Positions 1 through 8,612 of a stretch of 64,000 bases of DNA are shown here, piece by piece. Below the pieces are notes generated by a model. That model was given only the letters and a program-made list of their open reading frames with translations. It made no database searches and was not told the DNA's origin. The stretch covers positions 349,957 through 413,956 of the forward strand of contig CAVPNY010000011.1 in assembly GCA_963706905.1 (NCBI GenBank), given 5' to 3'. The position numbers and the translations under genes are program-made. The DNA comes from CAVPNY01 sp963706905 (GTDB lineage: Bacteria; Chloroflexota; Anaerolineae; Anaerolineales; UBA4823). The stretch's first letter is position 1. Every line of letters begins with the position of its first letter.

Positions 1-1312
1 CACTGAATTCCACCGCATCCTCTTTGGAATCCCAAGTAGAAGATAGCACTACCACAGTAGCCTGGTCCTGGTCATTAAAGTAGACGACATAAGCGTCGCC
101 ACCCCAACCTGCGCTGGCATTTTTTGCAGTGGTTGTATCGAGCTGTGCTTGCGGATCCAGTCCGTGAGCCAGGATCAAGTAAGTCGACCATTCTCCCATA
201 GTGCCTCGGTCGATCTCTCGCCAACCATCCCCTAAGACTGGTGCCAGATCCGGGATTTCGACCTGGACCGGTATATCATCCGGATATTTTTCCGGATGCA
301 AAATCTGCTCTGTTGATACAGGTGGGTTTTTGAAGGCTTCATCTACTGCCTGCCAGCCTCCCTGGGAATGCAGATTTTGCACAAAGGGTTGACCAGAGAT
401 GTAGGGGAAAAGGAAATCTTCGCTCATGAAGGCAGGCGCAGAATCAAACACTGGACTTGTATAAGAATTGTAGAACTCCTGGATTTGTTCCACATCTTCT
501 AGGGTCGCGTTCTCCGAGAACCATAAGGTCTCCAGGTACGAGGCATCCCCTTCTACCAGGGCTTGATATGCTGCGCACCTCTCCGAATCTTCTTCCCAGG
601 CATCATCATCACAACCTAATCCTGTCTCGGTGCCATAAGAAATGTCTTGCAGGGCATGGACAAATTCGTGGGCGTAGGTAAGCTTTTCTGGACCATTGAA
701 ACCACTTCCTTGAACAACAAACATTTCATCTGTTTCGTCATCGTAATAACCGGCGATTTGTTCGGTGTAAAGGTCAAGGTAAAAATTGTACAGGTCGAAA
801 TCAGGTTCGAGCAGCCCAAGCGCAGATAGAAAAATGGCATCATCCGTGGCTTCTTCCTCGGAATAGTCCTTCAAAAAGTCGTCGATAACGTGCTGGCGGA
901 GCTGTTCGCGGGTAAGCAGTTGGCGAGTGACGGGACCATCGGATTGCAAGCCACGAATCTCAGTTACTTGGAGCTCAATTTCATCCATCTGGCCGGCGAC
1001 TTCTGCTGGAAGCGATGCGTTGGGGGATTGTTCTGTTGCCTGTTGGGTTAGTGAAGGAAGGACGTCTGCAGTAGATTCCTCGATAGGTGTTGGGTTTGGG
1101 GTGATTTCAGGTGGGATCGGTGTAATCGTTGGATCGATTACTTCTTCGAGACTCTCATATACTTGCTCGGTAACAATAACCTGATCGACTGGCCTGACAA
1201 GGTTCCAAAAGAAAAAGCCCATGCCAGTGGTGCCGGCTATGCAAATACACAGGCATCCGACTACCGCAATGATGATGATAATGATGATGAGACGGCGATT
1301 TGAATTATCCAT
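1..1312 (-). CDS. Secreted/membrane-anchored zincin metalloprotease-like protein (3' end cut by window edge)
   Basis: The reading frame opens with ATG at 1312 and stays open to base 1, so the C-terminus lies outside the window; about 437 codons are visible. Residues 8-37 form a hydrophobic anchor with a run of isoleucines. A Pro/Thr/Glu-rich linker (about 60-100) follows, and then a domain containing AHEFVHALQD, the HExxH zinc-binding and catalytic signature of zincin peptidases. Shortly before the motif the chain reads IAGYYDDETDEMFV, a layout common in uncharacterised bacterial zincin-like proteins of Chloroflexota. The likely role is an extracytoplasmic peptidase; the substrate cannot be told. 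The neighbouring gene on the same strand is a small membrane protein. The exact peptidase family is uncertain. Confidence 0.8.
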   Translation of the reverse strand, partial: MDNSNRRLIIIIIIIAVVGCLCICIAGTTGMGFFFWNLVRPVDQVIVTEQVYESLEEVIDPTITPIPPEITPNPTPIEESTADVLPSLTQQATEQSPNASLPAEVAGQMDEIELQVTEIRGLQSDGPVTRQLLTREQLRQHVIDDFLKDYSEEEATDDAIFLSALGLLEPDFDLYNFYLDLYTEQIAGYYDDETDEMFVVQGSGFNGPEKLTYAHEFVHALQDISYGTETGLGCDDDAWEEDSERCAAYQALVEGDASYLETLWFSENATLEDVEQIQEFYNSYTSPVFDSAPAFMSEDFLFPYISGQPFVQNLHSQGGWQAVDEAFKNPPVSTEQILHPEKYPDDIPVQVEIPDLAPVLGDGWREIDRGTMGEWSTYLILAHGLDPQAQLDTTTAKNASAGWGGDAYVVYFNDQDQATVVVLSSTWDSKEDAVEFS

Positions 1313-1330
1313 GATTGTTTTCTTTTTTAG

Positions 1331-1705
1331 TTATAAGATGGGTAAGAGAAGGAAAGACAGGATAAAAGTTACCAGACCTGCCAGACCAAAGGCATATGTT
1401 GTCTGAGCCCCACGATCAAAAGCAGGTTGCTTTTCTTTCAATTGTTCTCCCACTTTCTCGCCTTTCCGGATAGCCTTTCCAGCAACCCGAGCACTCGAGC
1501 CGATTTCGCTAATGATCGGGATAACAGCGATGATAAAAAGGATGATGCTACTCCAGAAAAATAAATTGGAAATCTGTCTAGGATCCCGCAGGAGCAAAGC
1601 AATGAGCAATACCAATAGTACATCAATGCCCAGGATGATCAAGAATTGCTGCCAGAAAGGGCGGGTGCTGAATTGGCCTGGATTAAGTTTCGGATTCATA
1701 GACAT
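1331..1705 (-). CDS. Small integral membrane protein of unknown function
   Basis: This encodes about 124 residues if translation starts at the ATG at 1705, which has a GGAG a few bases upstream; in-frame codons further upstream lack a ribosome site. There are three hydrophobic stretches: about residues 20-40 (FLIILGIDVLLVLLIALLL), 48-68 (SNLFFWSSIILFIIAVIPII) and the last 20 residues (GLAGLVTFILSFLLLPIL). The loop between the second and third is basic and polar and probably cytoplasmic. It lies 18 bp upstream of the zincin-like protease gene on the same strand and is probably co-transcribed with it. I do not recognise a family. Confidence 0.7.
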   Translation of the reverse strand: MSMNPKLNPGQFSTRPFWQQFLIILGIDVLLVLLIALLLRDPRQISNLFFWSSIILFIIAVIPIISEIGSSARVAGKAIRKGEKVGEQLKEKQPAFDRGAQTTYAFGLAGLVTFILSFLLLPIL

Positions 1706-1809
1706 CTCAACTCCGATTTTACCCGGCTTTGGGGTTAGGAGCAATGATCCAATCACTTGTAGGAAATCCCTTGCCCCATTTCAGGCTTTGCGTTAGGATA
1801 ACCGGTAGG

Positions 1810-2214
1810 ATGGAGAAAAGAAAAGTTCCTCTTTGGGTAATCTTATTAATAGGCGATACGGTCACCCTGGCGTTGATCACCCTGTTTGGATTCGCCAGCC
1901 ATGGAACCATGGAAACAGCCGGCCCCCGCATGCTTACTACCTTCATTCCGCTTGTGGTGGCATGGCTACTGGTTGCGCCGTACTTGGGTGTGTTCCAGGA
2001 TGACATAACACGTAATTGGAAAGACTTGTGGCGTCCATTTTGGGCGATGGTGCTGGCAGCACCGCTGGCTGCCTGGATACGGGGTGCCTGGCTGAACGCG
2101 CCGATTTTGCCAATTTTCGTAGTGGTGTTGGGTGGGATAAGTGCTCTTGGCTTGCTTGCATGGCGAACTCTGTATTGGATATGGCGAAACCGGGCAGGTC
2201 GTTCTCATGGATGA
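1810..2214 (+). CDS. DUF3054-like membrane protein
   Basis: A 134-residue protein with four predicted membrane segments. It opens with WVILLIGDTVTLALITLFGF followed by ASHG, and carries a conserved RGAW segment around residue 97. That pattern (GD in the first helix, R/S-H-G after it, RG-W later) matches the DUF3054 family of small membrane proteins with no known function. The start at 1810 is preferred because it directly precedes the hydrophobic segment; in-frame codons back to 1729 would add an unlikely tail. Its last codons overlap the sigma-factor start by 8 bp, so the two genes are likely translated from one mRNA. Confidence 0.7.
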   Translation: MEKRKVPLWVILLIGDTVTLALITLFGFASHGTMETAGPRMLTTFIPLVVAWLLVAPYLGVFQDDITRNWKDLWRPFWAMVLAAPLAAWIRGAWLNAPILPIFVVVLGGISALGLLAWRTLYWIWRNRAGRSHG

Positions 2215-2809
2215 ACCGGCTCTGATTCTCGCGGCTCAGGATGGCGACCTGAATGCTTTTAACCGCCTTGTGCTGGCATATCAGGATAGTGTATTTAACC
2301 AGGCTTACCGTGTCCTGGGCGAAGTTCAAGCAGCCGACGACGCCACCCAGGACGCTTTTATCTCTGCTTATAACAATCTAAAATCATTTCGAGGGGGATC
2401 ATTGCGGTCATGGTTGCTAAGGATTGTCACCAATCTTTGTTACGACGAGTTGCGCCGCCGAAAGCGGCGACCTACGACGCCGATCGAGCCGCTGGATGAA
2501 TCAGGTGATGAGGTTGAATCACCAGCCTGGATGGCAGATCCAGGGGAGTCGCCTGAGCAATCCGTCGAGCGCGCTGAATTAGGGAGAGCTATTCAACACT
2601 GCCTGGATGAGCTGCCTATTGAATTTCGCGTCATTGTGACATTGGTGGATATCCAGGGCATGGATTATACCGAAGCGGCCCAGGTAATTGGGAAACCTCT
2701 TGGCACAGTCAAGAGTCGCCTGGCGCGAGCACGAGTCCGCTTGCGCGATTGTCTGCAGGGGTTCTGGGAACTATTACCTGCTGCGATGCGTCTTGTACAT
2801 GAGGTTTGA
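2207..2809 (+). CDS. ECF-type RNA polymerase sigma factor
   Basis: A 200-residue sigma-70 family protein of the extracytoplasmic-function group. Region 2 covers about residues 20-85 (DSVFNQAYRVLG, DATQDAFISAY, then SWLLRIVTNLCYDELRR). A short acidic linker follows, and region 4 (about 125-185) contains DYTEAAQVIGKPLGTVKSRL, the helix-turn-helix that reads the -35 box. The start at 2207 gives the usual ECF N-terminus (MDEPALILAAQDGD). The gene overlaps the end of the DUF3054 gene and is followed by a membrane protein that looks like its anti-sigma factor. This is the standard arrangement for a sigma factor held at the membrane until an envelope signal arrives; that mechanism is inferred from gene order. 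Confidence 0.93.
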   Translation: MDEPALILAAQDGDLNAFNRLVLAYQDSVFNQAYRVLGEVQAADDATQDAFISAYNNLKSFRGGSLRSWLLRIVTNLCYDELRRRKRRPTTPIEPLDESGDEVESPAWMADPGESPEQSVERAELGRAIQHCLDELPIEFRVIVTLVDIQGMDYTEAAQVIGKPLGTVKSRLARARVRLRDCLQGFWELLPAAMRLVHEV

Positions 2810-2834
2810 TGATGAATACAGGTATGGATTGAAC

Positions 2835-3629
2835 ATGAGCAGCCGGCTTACACCTCGCGATTTTGAAATACTCTCGACCTATTTGGATGGGCAACTCACA
2901 GGTAGTGAATGCACCCGTCTTGAATCGCGTTTACAGGTGGAGACCGAGCTACAAACCACCCTGGAGGAGATGCGCCGTACCCGGTCAATCCTGCGTGCTG
3001 CCCCAATCTTACGAGCTCCCCGCAATTACACTCTCAAACCAGATATGGTGAAGGTACGCCGGCAGTCGCCACGATTCTATCCAGTCCTGAGGCTGGCTTC
3101 TGCCCTGGCATCTATTTTGTTTGTGTTAGCATTTGCTGGGGATCTAATTTCCAGGGCTGCTCCCGTACAGGCTCCTGAAGAGGCTCCTGTGGCTCTGGTC
3201 CAGGAGGATGCGGCTCTGACCACAGCAGGCGTGGAAGGGGCTTTAGAATCAGCGCAGGGATTGATGCAGAGCAAAGCCCCGCCAGCATCGACTGCTGGAT
3301 CAGCCCAGGGAGCTCTACCGGCTCAAACGGGGACAGAAACAGCCAATCAGCCCATGTTAGCAATGGAGATGATGGCCGCTTCACCAGACGCAACTCAAAT
3401 GAGCGTTGCGCAAACCCCTGAATTTGAGGATGCCTTGCGCGAAGCGCCAGAGACGCTCTCAATGCAGCCAGCAGTACAAACCGATATGGAAAACCAGGCG
3501 GAAACCAAGCCCGTCACCCGCCCGGCGTGGATGAGTTCATTGCGGATATTTGAAATCATCGCTCTGGTTTTCGCTATCGTCACAGGCCTGGGTGCGCTCT
3601 ACCTGCGCAACAAAGGATGGGGGTACTAG
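2835..3629 (+). CDS. Probable membrane anti-sigma factor partner of the ECF sigma factor
   Basis: A protein of about 264 residues. The N-terminal 70 residues are cytoplasmic in character, with LSTYLDGQLTGSE followed by a helical, charged stretch, resembling the sigma-binding domain of anti-sigma factors. No zinc-binding HxxxCxxC is visible, so it is not the classical ZAS type. One membrane helix lies at about 80-100. A long Ala/Gln/Pro/Thr-rich low-complexity segment follows, and a second helix lies near the C-terminus (IFEIIALVFAIVTGLGALYL). I chose the ATG at 2835; an upstream in-frame ATG at 2799 would overlap the sigma gene and has no ribosome site. The assignment rests on position after the sigma gene and on topology, not on a recognised family motif. 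Confidence 0.7.
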   Translation: MSSRLTPRDFEILSTYLDGQLTGSECTRLESRLQVETELQTTLEEMRRTRSILRAAPILRAPRNYTLKPDMVKVRRQSPRFYPVLRLASALASILFVLAFAGDLISRAAPVQAPEEAPVALVQEDAALTTAGVEGALESAQGLMQSKAPPASTAGSAQGALPAQTGTETANQPMLAMEMMAASPDATQMSVAQTPEFEDALREAPETLSMQPAVQTDMENQAETKPVTRPAWMSSLRIFEIIALVFAIVTGLGALYLRNKGWGY

Positions 3630-3753
3630 TTTTTTTACGTTCGCCTTCGTGTATTCTTCGGATATAATCGAGAATTTCCTGACTGCTTTCAATTTTGATA
3701 ACTGATTACTCCAATATTCATCTAAAAATCATCCTTTATAGCTATAATTTGTG

Positions 3754-3782
3754 TTGCCATTTGATGGCAGGTTTGCTATACT
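3754..3782 (+). promoter_or_regulatory. Sigma-70-type promoter for the PDZ protease gene
   Basis: TTGCCA (3754-3759) and TATACT (3777-3782) are separated by exactly 17 bp, a strong match to the housekeeping consensus. A small inverted repeat (GCCAT-TTG-ATGGC) overlaps the -35 box and could be an operator. The transcript would have a leader of roughly 118 nt before the ATG at 3908, which has AAGGAG just upstream. The rest of the 3630-3907 gap holds nothing else I can identify. Confidence 0.65.
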
Positions 3783-3907
3783 CTGACATATTTCTAGATT
3801 TATATCCTGGATAAAAGAGGATATGTCGGGGCGGAAGAAAGTTGCGCCAATTAAAGTCGTAAATCATTACTTTCCAATCAATCGTTATTTAATTAAGGAG
3901 CGCAAAA

Positions 3908-5563
3908 ATGGGCATAAAAATGTACAGACCGGTTTTAGTGCTGGCAGCTTTCATGCTGATTGTGGGATTAGCTTGTGGGTTTAGCGTTGGTTCGACTCCA
4001 ACCGAAGCTCCGCCTGCTCCACAGGAGACACAAGCCTCCCAGCCGCAAGTGACCGAATCAGCAGTGTCAACCCCTGAAGCGCAAGCGCCCGCAGAACCTA
4101 CGGAGGTGGCCGGAGGTTCTATTAATAGTCTGGACCAGATCCAAGATGCAGTGATCCAGATCGAAGCCCAGGGAACTTATGTCAATCCAAATTTCACGGT
4201 CTCGTATAATACGGCAGGTTATGGTTCGGGATTCATCATTGATCCTTCTGGGATTGCAATCACAAATAACCACGTGGTCACTGGCTCCCCATTGTTGAAG
4301 GTGTGGATCGGTGGTGATCAGTCCCAATCATATAATGCTAAAGTTCTAGGTGTCTCGGAATGTTCAGACTTAGCAGTAATCGATATTGAAGGGGATGGTT
4401 TTCCTTACCTTGCCTGGCATGATGGTCCGATCAATGTGGGGTTGGAAGTATATGCGGCTGGTTACCCGCTGGCCGAGCCAGAATTCACTCTGACCAAAGG
4501 CATTGTCTCTAAAGCAAAAGCCGGCGGGGAAACTTCCTGGGCGTCAGTTGATTCCGTCATCGAGCACGATTCGACCATCAATCCAGGCAACTCTGGTGGC
4601 CCTTTGGTTGATCAAGATGGCAATGTGGTCGGTGTGAACTACCGCGGTCGTGAAACCAATCAGTATTTTGCCATCGGGCGTGACCTGGCAGTGGATGTTA
4701 TCGATCAACTAAAAGAAGGGAAAGATGTTGATACGATCGGCGTCAACGGCGAGGCCTTTGTTGGAGATAATTTCTCGGGCATCTGGGTTTACTCAGTTAA
4801 GTCGGGATCGCCTGCTGATAAGGCTGGCGTGCAGGGTGGCGATATCATCACCACCATGGAAAACTTGGTCCTGGCGACTGATGGGACCATGGCAGATTAT
4901 TGCGATATCCTGCGTAGTCACAATCCGGGTGATACTTTGGGCCTGGAGGTCTTACGCTATGCCAGTGGCGAGGTATTGACCGGACAGCTCAATGGGCGTG
5001 AACTTGAAACGGCAGCCTTCTTCGGCGACCAGGCCGATACAGGCGATGTCCAGGTGGAAGATACCGGCGCATACTCCGGCTATACGACCTGGACGGATGA
5101 CTACGGGGCAATCCAGCTGGATCTCCCCAATGAATGGACCGACGTGAATGGAGGAAATTGGGAAGACAGTGGTGAAGTCATCGGTTCAGCAATTACGGGT
5201 GCTGCCGACCTGGAGAATTGGACGAATACCTGGAATGAATCCGGTGTCTTTTTCGGCGCTTCGGACGACCTGGCCAAGCTAGGTGGATATGTCAATCTGC
5301 TCGATGTTGAACGGGATTATTACCGGCAATATTGCAAGCTGGAAGGCCGTAATGACTATTCGGATGCACTCTACCGGGGCAAGTACGATGTATATTCCAA
5401 TTGCGAAAATTCTGGTAATGTGTTTGTCGTGTTGTCTGCCGTACCAAATGATAATTCGCAGGCCTTCTTAATCCTGGTAGAAATGAACATTACTAATGAA
5501 GCGGATTGGGATGCGCTCGACCAAATTCTGGCAACATTCCAGGTGATAGGAAGCTTGCCTTAA
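3908..5563 (+). CDS. Lipoprotein trypsin-like serine protease with PDZ domain (HtrA/S1C-like)
   Basis: A 551-residue protein. The signal peptide ends in a lipobox (VGLACG; Cys23 would be lipidated), followed by a Pro/Glu/Thr linker. The protease domain (about 75-260) has the three catalytic residues in order: His in ITNNHVV, Asp in SDLAVIDIEG and Ser in NPGNSGGPLV. A PDZ domain follows at about 270-360 (GSPADKAGVQGGDIIT). The last 190 residues form a separate domain starting with YTTWTDDYGAIQLDLPNEW that I do not recognise. The family degrades or senses misfolded envelope proteins. It has its own promoter, an AAGGAG ribosome site and a strong terminator. Its position after a sigma/anti-sigma pair fits an envelope-stress role (inference). 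Confidence 0.92.
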   Translation: MGIKMYRPVLVLAAFMLIVGLACGFSVGSTPTEAPPAPQETQASQPQVTESAVSTPEAQAPAEPTEVAGGSINSLDQIQDAVIQIEAQGTYVNPNFTVSYNTAGYGSGFIIDPSGIAITNNHVVTGSPLLKVWIGGDQSQSYNAKVLGVSECSDLAVIDIEGDGFPYLAWHDGPINVGLEVYAAGYPLAEPEFTLTKGIVSKAKAGGETSWASVDSVIEHDSTINPGNSGGPLVDQDGNVVGVNYRGRETNQYFAIGRDLAVDVIDQLKEGKDVDTIGVNGEAFVGDNFSGIWVYSVKSGSPADKAGVQGGDIITTMENLVLATDGTMADYCDILRSHNPGDTLGLEVLRYASGEVLTGQLNGRELETAAFFGDQADTGDVQVEDTGAYSGYTTWTDDYGAIQLDLPNEWTDVNGGNWEDSGEVIGSAITGAADLENWTNTWNESGVFFGASDDLAKLGGYVNLLDVERDYYRQYCKLEGRNDYSDALYRGKYDVYSNCENSGNVFVVLSAVPNDNSQAFLILVEMNITNEADWDALDQILATFQVIGSLP

Positions 5564-5589
5564 CCAAATCGATTGCTTGATAAATATGA

Positions 5590-5632
5590 AAAACCTCCCG
5601 GTCCTAAATTTGATCTCCGGGAGGTTTTTTTA
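5590..5632. terminator. Bidirectional intrinsic terminator
   Basis: CCTCCCGG and CCGGGAGG form a perfect 8-bp stem around a 15-nt loop. It is preceded by A-run and followed by T-run sequence, so it can work on both strands. It lies between the convergent protease gene (plus) and the PBP-like gene (minus), whose stop codons are only about 80 bp apart. Confidence 0.88.
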
Positions 5633-5646
5633 TTGTCTTGTAGTTT

Positions 5647-8571
5647 TCACTTGACTGTGAATTCTATCTGATCCTCGGCGGTATTGCCTGCCCGATCTGT
5701 AGCGATGACTTTTAATACATGCCTACCTGGTTTTGCTGACCAGTTTGTAACAAACGGTGGGCTGGTGCGTGTGCCCAGGGATTCACCATCAAGAAGAAAT
5801 TCCACTGCAACATTCTCCAGGTCATCGCTAGCCTCAGCCTGAAAAGCTAGCGAGGGTGTTGTGGAAAGCCTAAAAACCTGGTTCGGCTCTGGGAACCGAA
5901 TAGCTATTTCAGGCGCCTGGTTATCCACAGTCACCTGGATTAAGGTGGATTGCACGGCTTTATCCTTGTTCATTACCATCAACTGTAATGTATAAAGTCC
6001 GGTCAGCCCGCTCGTGTCCCAGATCGCCAGCCGCCCATCTTCTACCGGTGTGTAAGAGTCATCTCCGATCTGCAGCCACCGGGTTGGGTTAAGACCCTGG
6101 CCAGCTTGAACGCGGTAAAAATCGAAGTCACTTCCGGAGGCGCTTCCTTCAATAGGGACTTTTCCACCGACGCTGGCAAATGACTGCGGAGATACAATCG
6201 AAAAGTCCGCTACGGCTGGACTGGAAAAATCAATTACATCATAAGCCTGAGGAACCGAAGGAATGCCAGATTGTTTTGCCCAGTCCAATGCCTCTGGCGG
6301 TACAACCATAAATACGCGATCATCAATCAACTCTGCAGGTGTGAGCAATGTCGCCAGGCGTCCGGTTTCCCGATTCACTTGATAAACCTGAAAAAGGGTG
6401 TCTGTTACTGTTGGCTCATTGCCTGAGAGAAAAACTTCACTTACAATGTTCTGGCATTGAGGCGTAGGTAACATGCCCGATGGATCACAGACCTGGAGTT
6501 CGCTTATCCCAACAGGAGCTGACCAATCTTCAAATGGTCGCTCGTGGTGAGCATACTGCATTAATGCATGCCATAAGCCAGCAGACCAGTTAATGGAAAC
6601 CTTCTCCTGAGATTGCACATCGGTATTTCCTATCCAGGTACCAATTACCAAACTCGGGGTGTATCCAATACTCCAGGCATCTTTGCCATGGATTGTTTGA
6701 CCGATTTTTACAGCAGCTGGCCGACCAATTTCAAGCGGATTGGGATGGCCCAGGCTAGGCCAGCGAGCAGTTTCATCGCTTAAAATGTGATTGACGAGAA
6801 ATGCTAGCTGGGGGGTGATTACAGACCGGCTCGAAGACTGACATTCCCCGATCGGGCTTTTGCAATTTATCCAGACCTGCCCCTGATAATCCTCCACTGA
6901 GAGAAGCGAGAGTGGCTGCAGTGGAGATGAGCTTCCTTCTGGATCCTCACCAGGAGGAATTAATCCTGCCAGCACTCCCTGGTTAGCAAATGATCCAAAC
7001 GCCTGGCTGAGTTCCAACAAGGAGACCTCTCCCCCTTCGAACGGTAAGAGGAGAGAATCTATTTGATCAGGGATAACGGATTCGTCCAGGCCAAGTTGCC
7101 TGGCAGTCTGCCAGACTTGATCTGAGCCCATCTGGTTCAGTATCTCAGCAGCAGGCAACAGGTAATCATTTGCCAGGGCTGTTCGTAACCGTACTGGTCC
7201 ATGGTATTTGCCATCCGGGTTGCTAAATTCAGAAGGGTTCTCGAAGGAGCTAGCAGGAATATCCCAGAGCAATGTTGCAGGGCTCATGCCGCGCGTGAAG
7301 GCAGTCAGGTAGATAAAAGGGGTAAAGATAGAACCTGGAGGATGACCTGGCAGGCTGGCTGGATTTAAACCCGGGGAAGGATCGCCGACCATTGATAAGA
7401 TTTGGCCGGTCTTCGGATCGAGAACAACAATGTTGGCTGCCAGAGACGAACCTATTACGCCCGATTCTGAGGGAAAAGTAGGTAACAAACGAGAGGACTG
7501 GCAATCTTCATCACTCGGTGAATAGCTGGAAGTGTTGCTTGGATTGCTCGAGATGCGCGCTAACTGGGTATCTGCGGCGCAGGTCGACTGGTGCTGTAAA
7601 TCATAATCTAGCGAGGTAATTATTTTGAGACCACCCCGAGAAAGCCGGTCGAAATTGATAATACCGGAAAGTTGATCAAGGACATACTGAGTAAATGAAG
7701 GGGCTGGATTGACTGGCAGCGGAGCGGCAGGCTGGATTTCTGGTTTTTCGCGTAAAGCCTTGCTTAATTGCTCACTGGTGATAAAGCCTTGCTGGAACAT
7801 CAACTGCAGAATGCGATCTTTCTGTTCAAGGAAAGTTTGCGGAGAGTTGCGAGGATTGATTGTGGGTATTTGTGCAATCCCAGCCAGGTAGGCTGACTCA
7901 GCTAGATTGAGATCGCTGGCTGATTTCCCGAAATAAACACGTGCTGCACTGTCCGCGCCGAACAAGTAACGACCGTACCAGGCTGAATTAAGGTACCATT
8001 CTAAAATTTTTGGGCGACCATATTTAGTGGTAATTTGGGCAGCCAGAATTCTCTCTCGCAAGGCGCGGCGTATGCCAGGAGGCTCCTTCCATAATAGGAA
8101 GTCAACAACCAATCGTTGAGCCAGGGTTGGGTGGCTGCTAGAAAAAACACCTTCCCACAAGCTACCTGCATGATCATCAAAATGTGGATCGATTGAAGCG
8201 ATAGTGGCCTGAGTAAGGAAATCTGGCAATTGTTTCTTGTGGTTATTGCCGACTGGTAAGTACTCATGACCGATTGCGGCCGGATCCTCCAGGCTCAGGA
8301 GAATATGCTCACCGGTCCGGTCATAAAGCCGGGTTGGTTCAAAGAGCGCGCTGTTTGTTGGTTCAAAAAGATTTGAAAGCTCTTCAATAGCTGGTAAGTC
8401 TTGAGTGAGGTTGGCATAAATAATTGTGGAAGCGATCAGACTTAGTGCAACCCCAAGGCTAATTAAAAGACCACATCCTATCCCAATCGGGCGTAGACGA
8501 TTGGATAGATGGTTCTTTTCCCGAGTGGTTCTTTCTCGCCGCAACTGCAACGTTTGAGGAACTGAAGGCAT
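5647..8571 (-). CDS. Class A penicillin-binding-protein-like protein with degenerate catalytic motifs
   Basis: A 974-residue protein with one membrane helix at about 30-53, then a GT51-type peptidoglycan glycosyltransferase domain (about 80-260), a transpeptidase-like domain (about 375-680) and C-terminal immunoglobulin-like modules (about 780-974). Overall layout matches PBP1A/1C. The key residues are changed. The first glycosyltransferase motif reads IDPHFDDHAG where the family has EDxxFxxHxG, so the catalytic Glu is Ile127. The second motif (usually GxSTxxQQ) reads SHPTLAQR. In the transpeptidase domain SxxK is SIFT (Lys to Thr417), the SxN position reads DYL, and KTG is KIG (622-624). The fourth GT51 motif (KILEWYLN) is intact. 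The reading frame is uninterrupted, so it is probably expressed, perhaps as a structural or regulatory pseudoenzyme. Confidence 0.85.
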   Translation of the reverse strand: MPSVPQTLQLRRERTTREKNHLSNRLRPIGIGCGLLISLGVALSLIASTIIYANLTQDLPAIEELSNLFEPTNSALFEPTRLYDRTGEHILLSLEDPAAIGHEYLPVGNNHKKQLPDFLTQATIASIDPHFDDHAGSLWEGVFSSSHPTLAQRLVVDFLLWKEPPGIRRALRERILAAQITTKYGRPKILEWYLNSAWYGRYLFGADSAARVYFGKSASDLNLAESAYLAGIAQIPTINPRNSPQTFLEQKDRILQLMFQQGFITSEQLSKALREKPEIQPAAPLPVNPAPSFTQYVLDQLSGIINFDRLSRGGLKIITSLDYDLQHQSTCAADTQLARISSNPSNTSSYSPSDEDCQSSRLLPTFPSESGVIGSSLAANIVVLDPKTGQILSMVGDPSPGLNPASLPGHPPGSIFTPFIYLTAFTRGMSPATLLWDIPASSFENPSEFSNPDGKYHGPVRLRTALANDYLLPAAEILNQMGSDQVWQTARQLGLDESVIPDQIDSLLLPFEGGEVSLLELSQAFGSFANQGVLAGLIPPGEDPEGSSSPLQPLSLLSVEDYQGQVWINCKSPIGECQSSSRSVITPQLAFLVNHILSDETARWPSLGHPNPLEIGRPAAVKIGQTIHGKDAWSIGYTPSLVIGTWIGNTDVQSQEKVSINWSAGLWHALMQYAHHERPFEDWSAPVGISELQVCDPSGMLPTPQCQNIVSEVFLSGNEPTVTDTLFQVYQVNRETGRLATLLTPAELIDDRVFMVVPPEALDWAKQSGIPSVPQAYDVIDFSSPAVADFSIVSPQSFASVGGKVPIEGSASGSDFDFYRVQAGQGLNPTRWLQIGDDSYTPVEDGRLAIWDTSGLTGLYTLQLMVMNKDKAVQSTLIQVTVDNQAPEIAIRFPEPNQVFRLSTTPSLAFQAEASDDLENVAVEFLLDGESLGTRTSPPFVTNWSAKPGRHVLKVIATDRAGNTAEDQIEFTVK

Positions 8572-8612
8572 GAAAGAATTTTATCCTGAAATCAAGCTTT
8601 CAGAATATCCCC

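Noticed and set aside
1271..1292. GAT trinucleotide run as a microsatellite
   Set aside because: It is the antisense of the isoleucine-rich membrane anchor of the zincin-like protease and is explained by coding.
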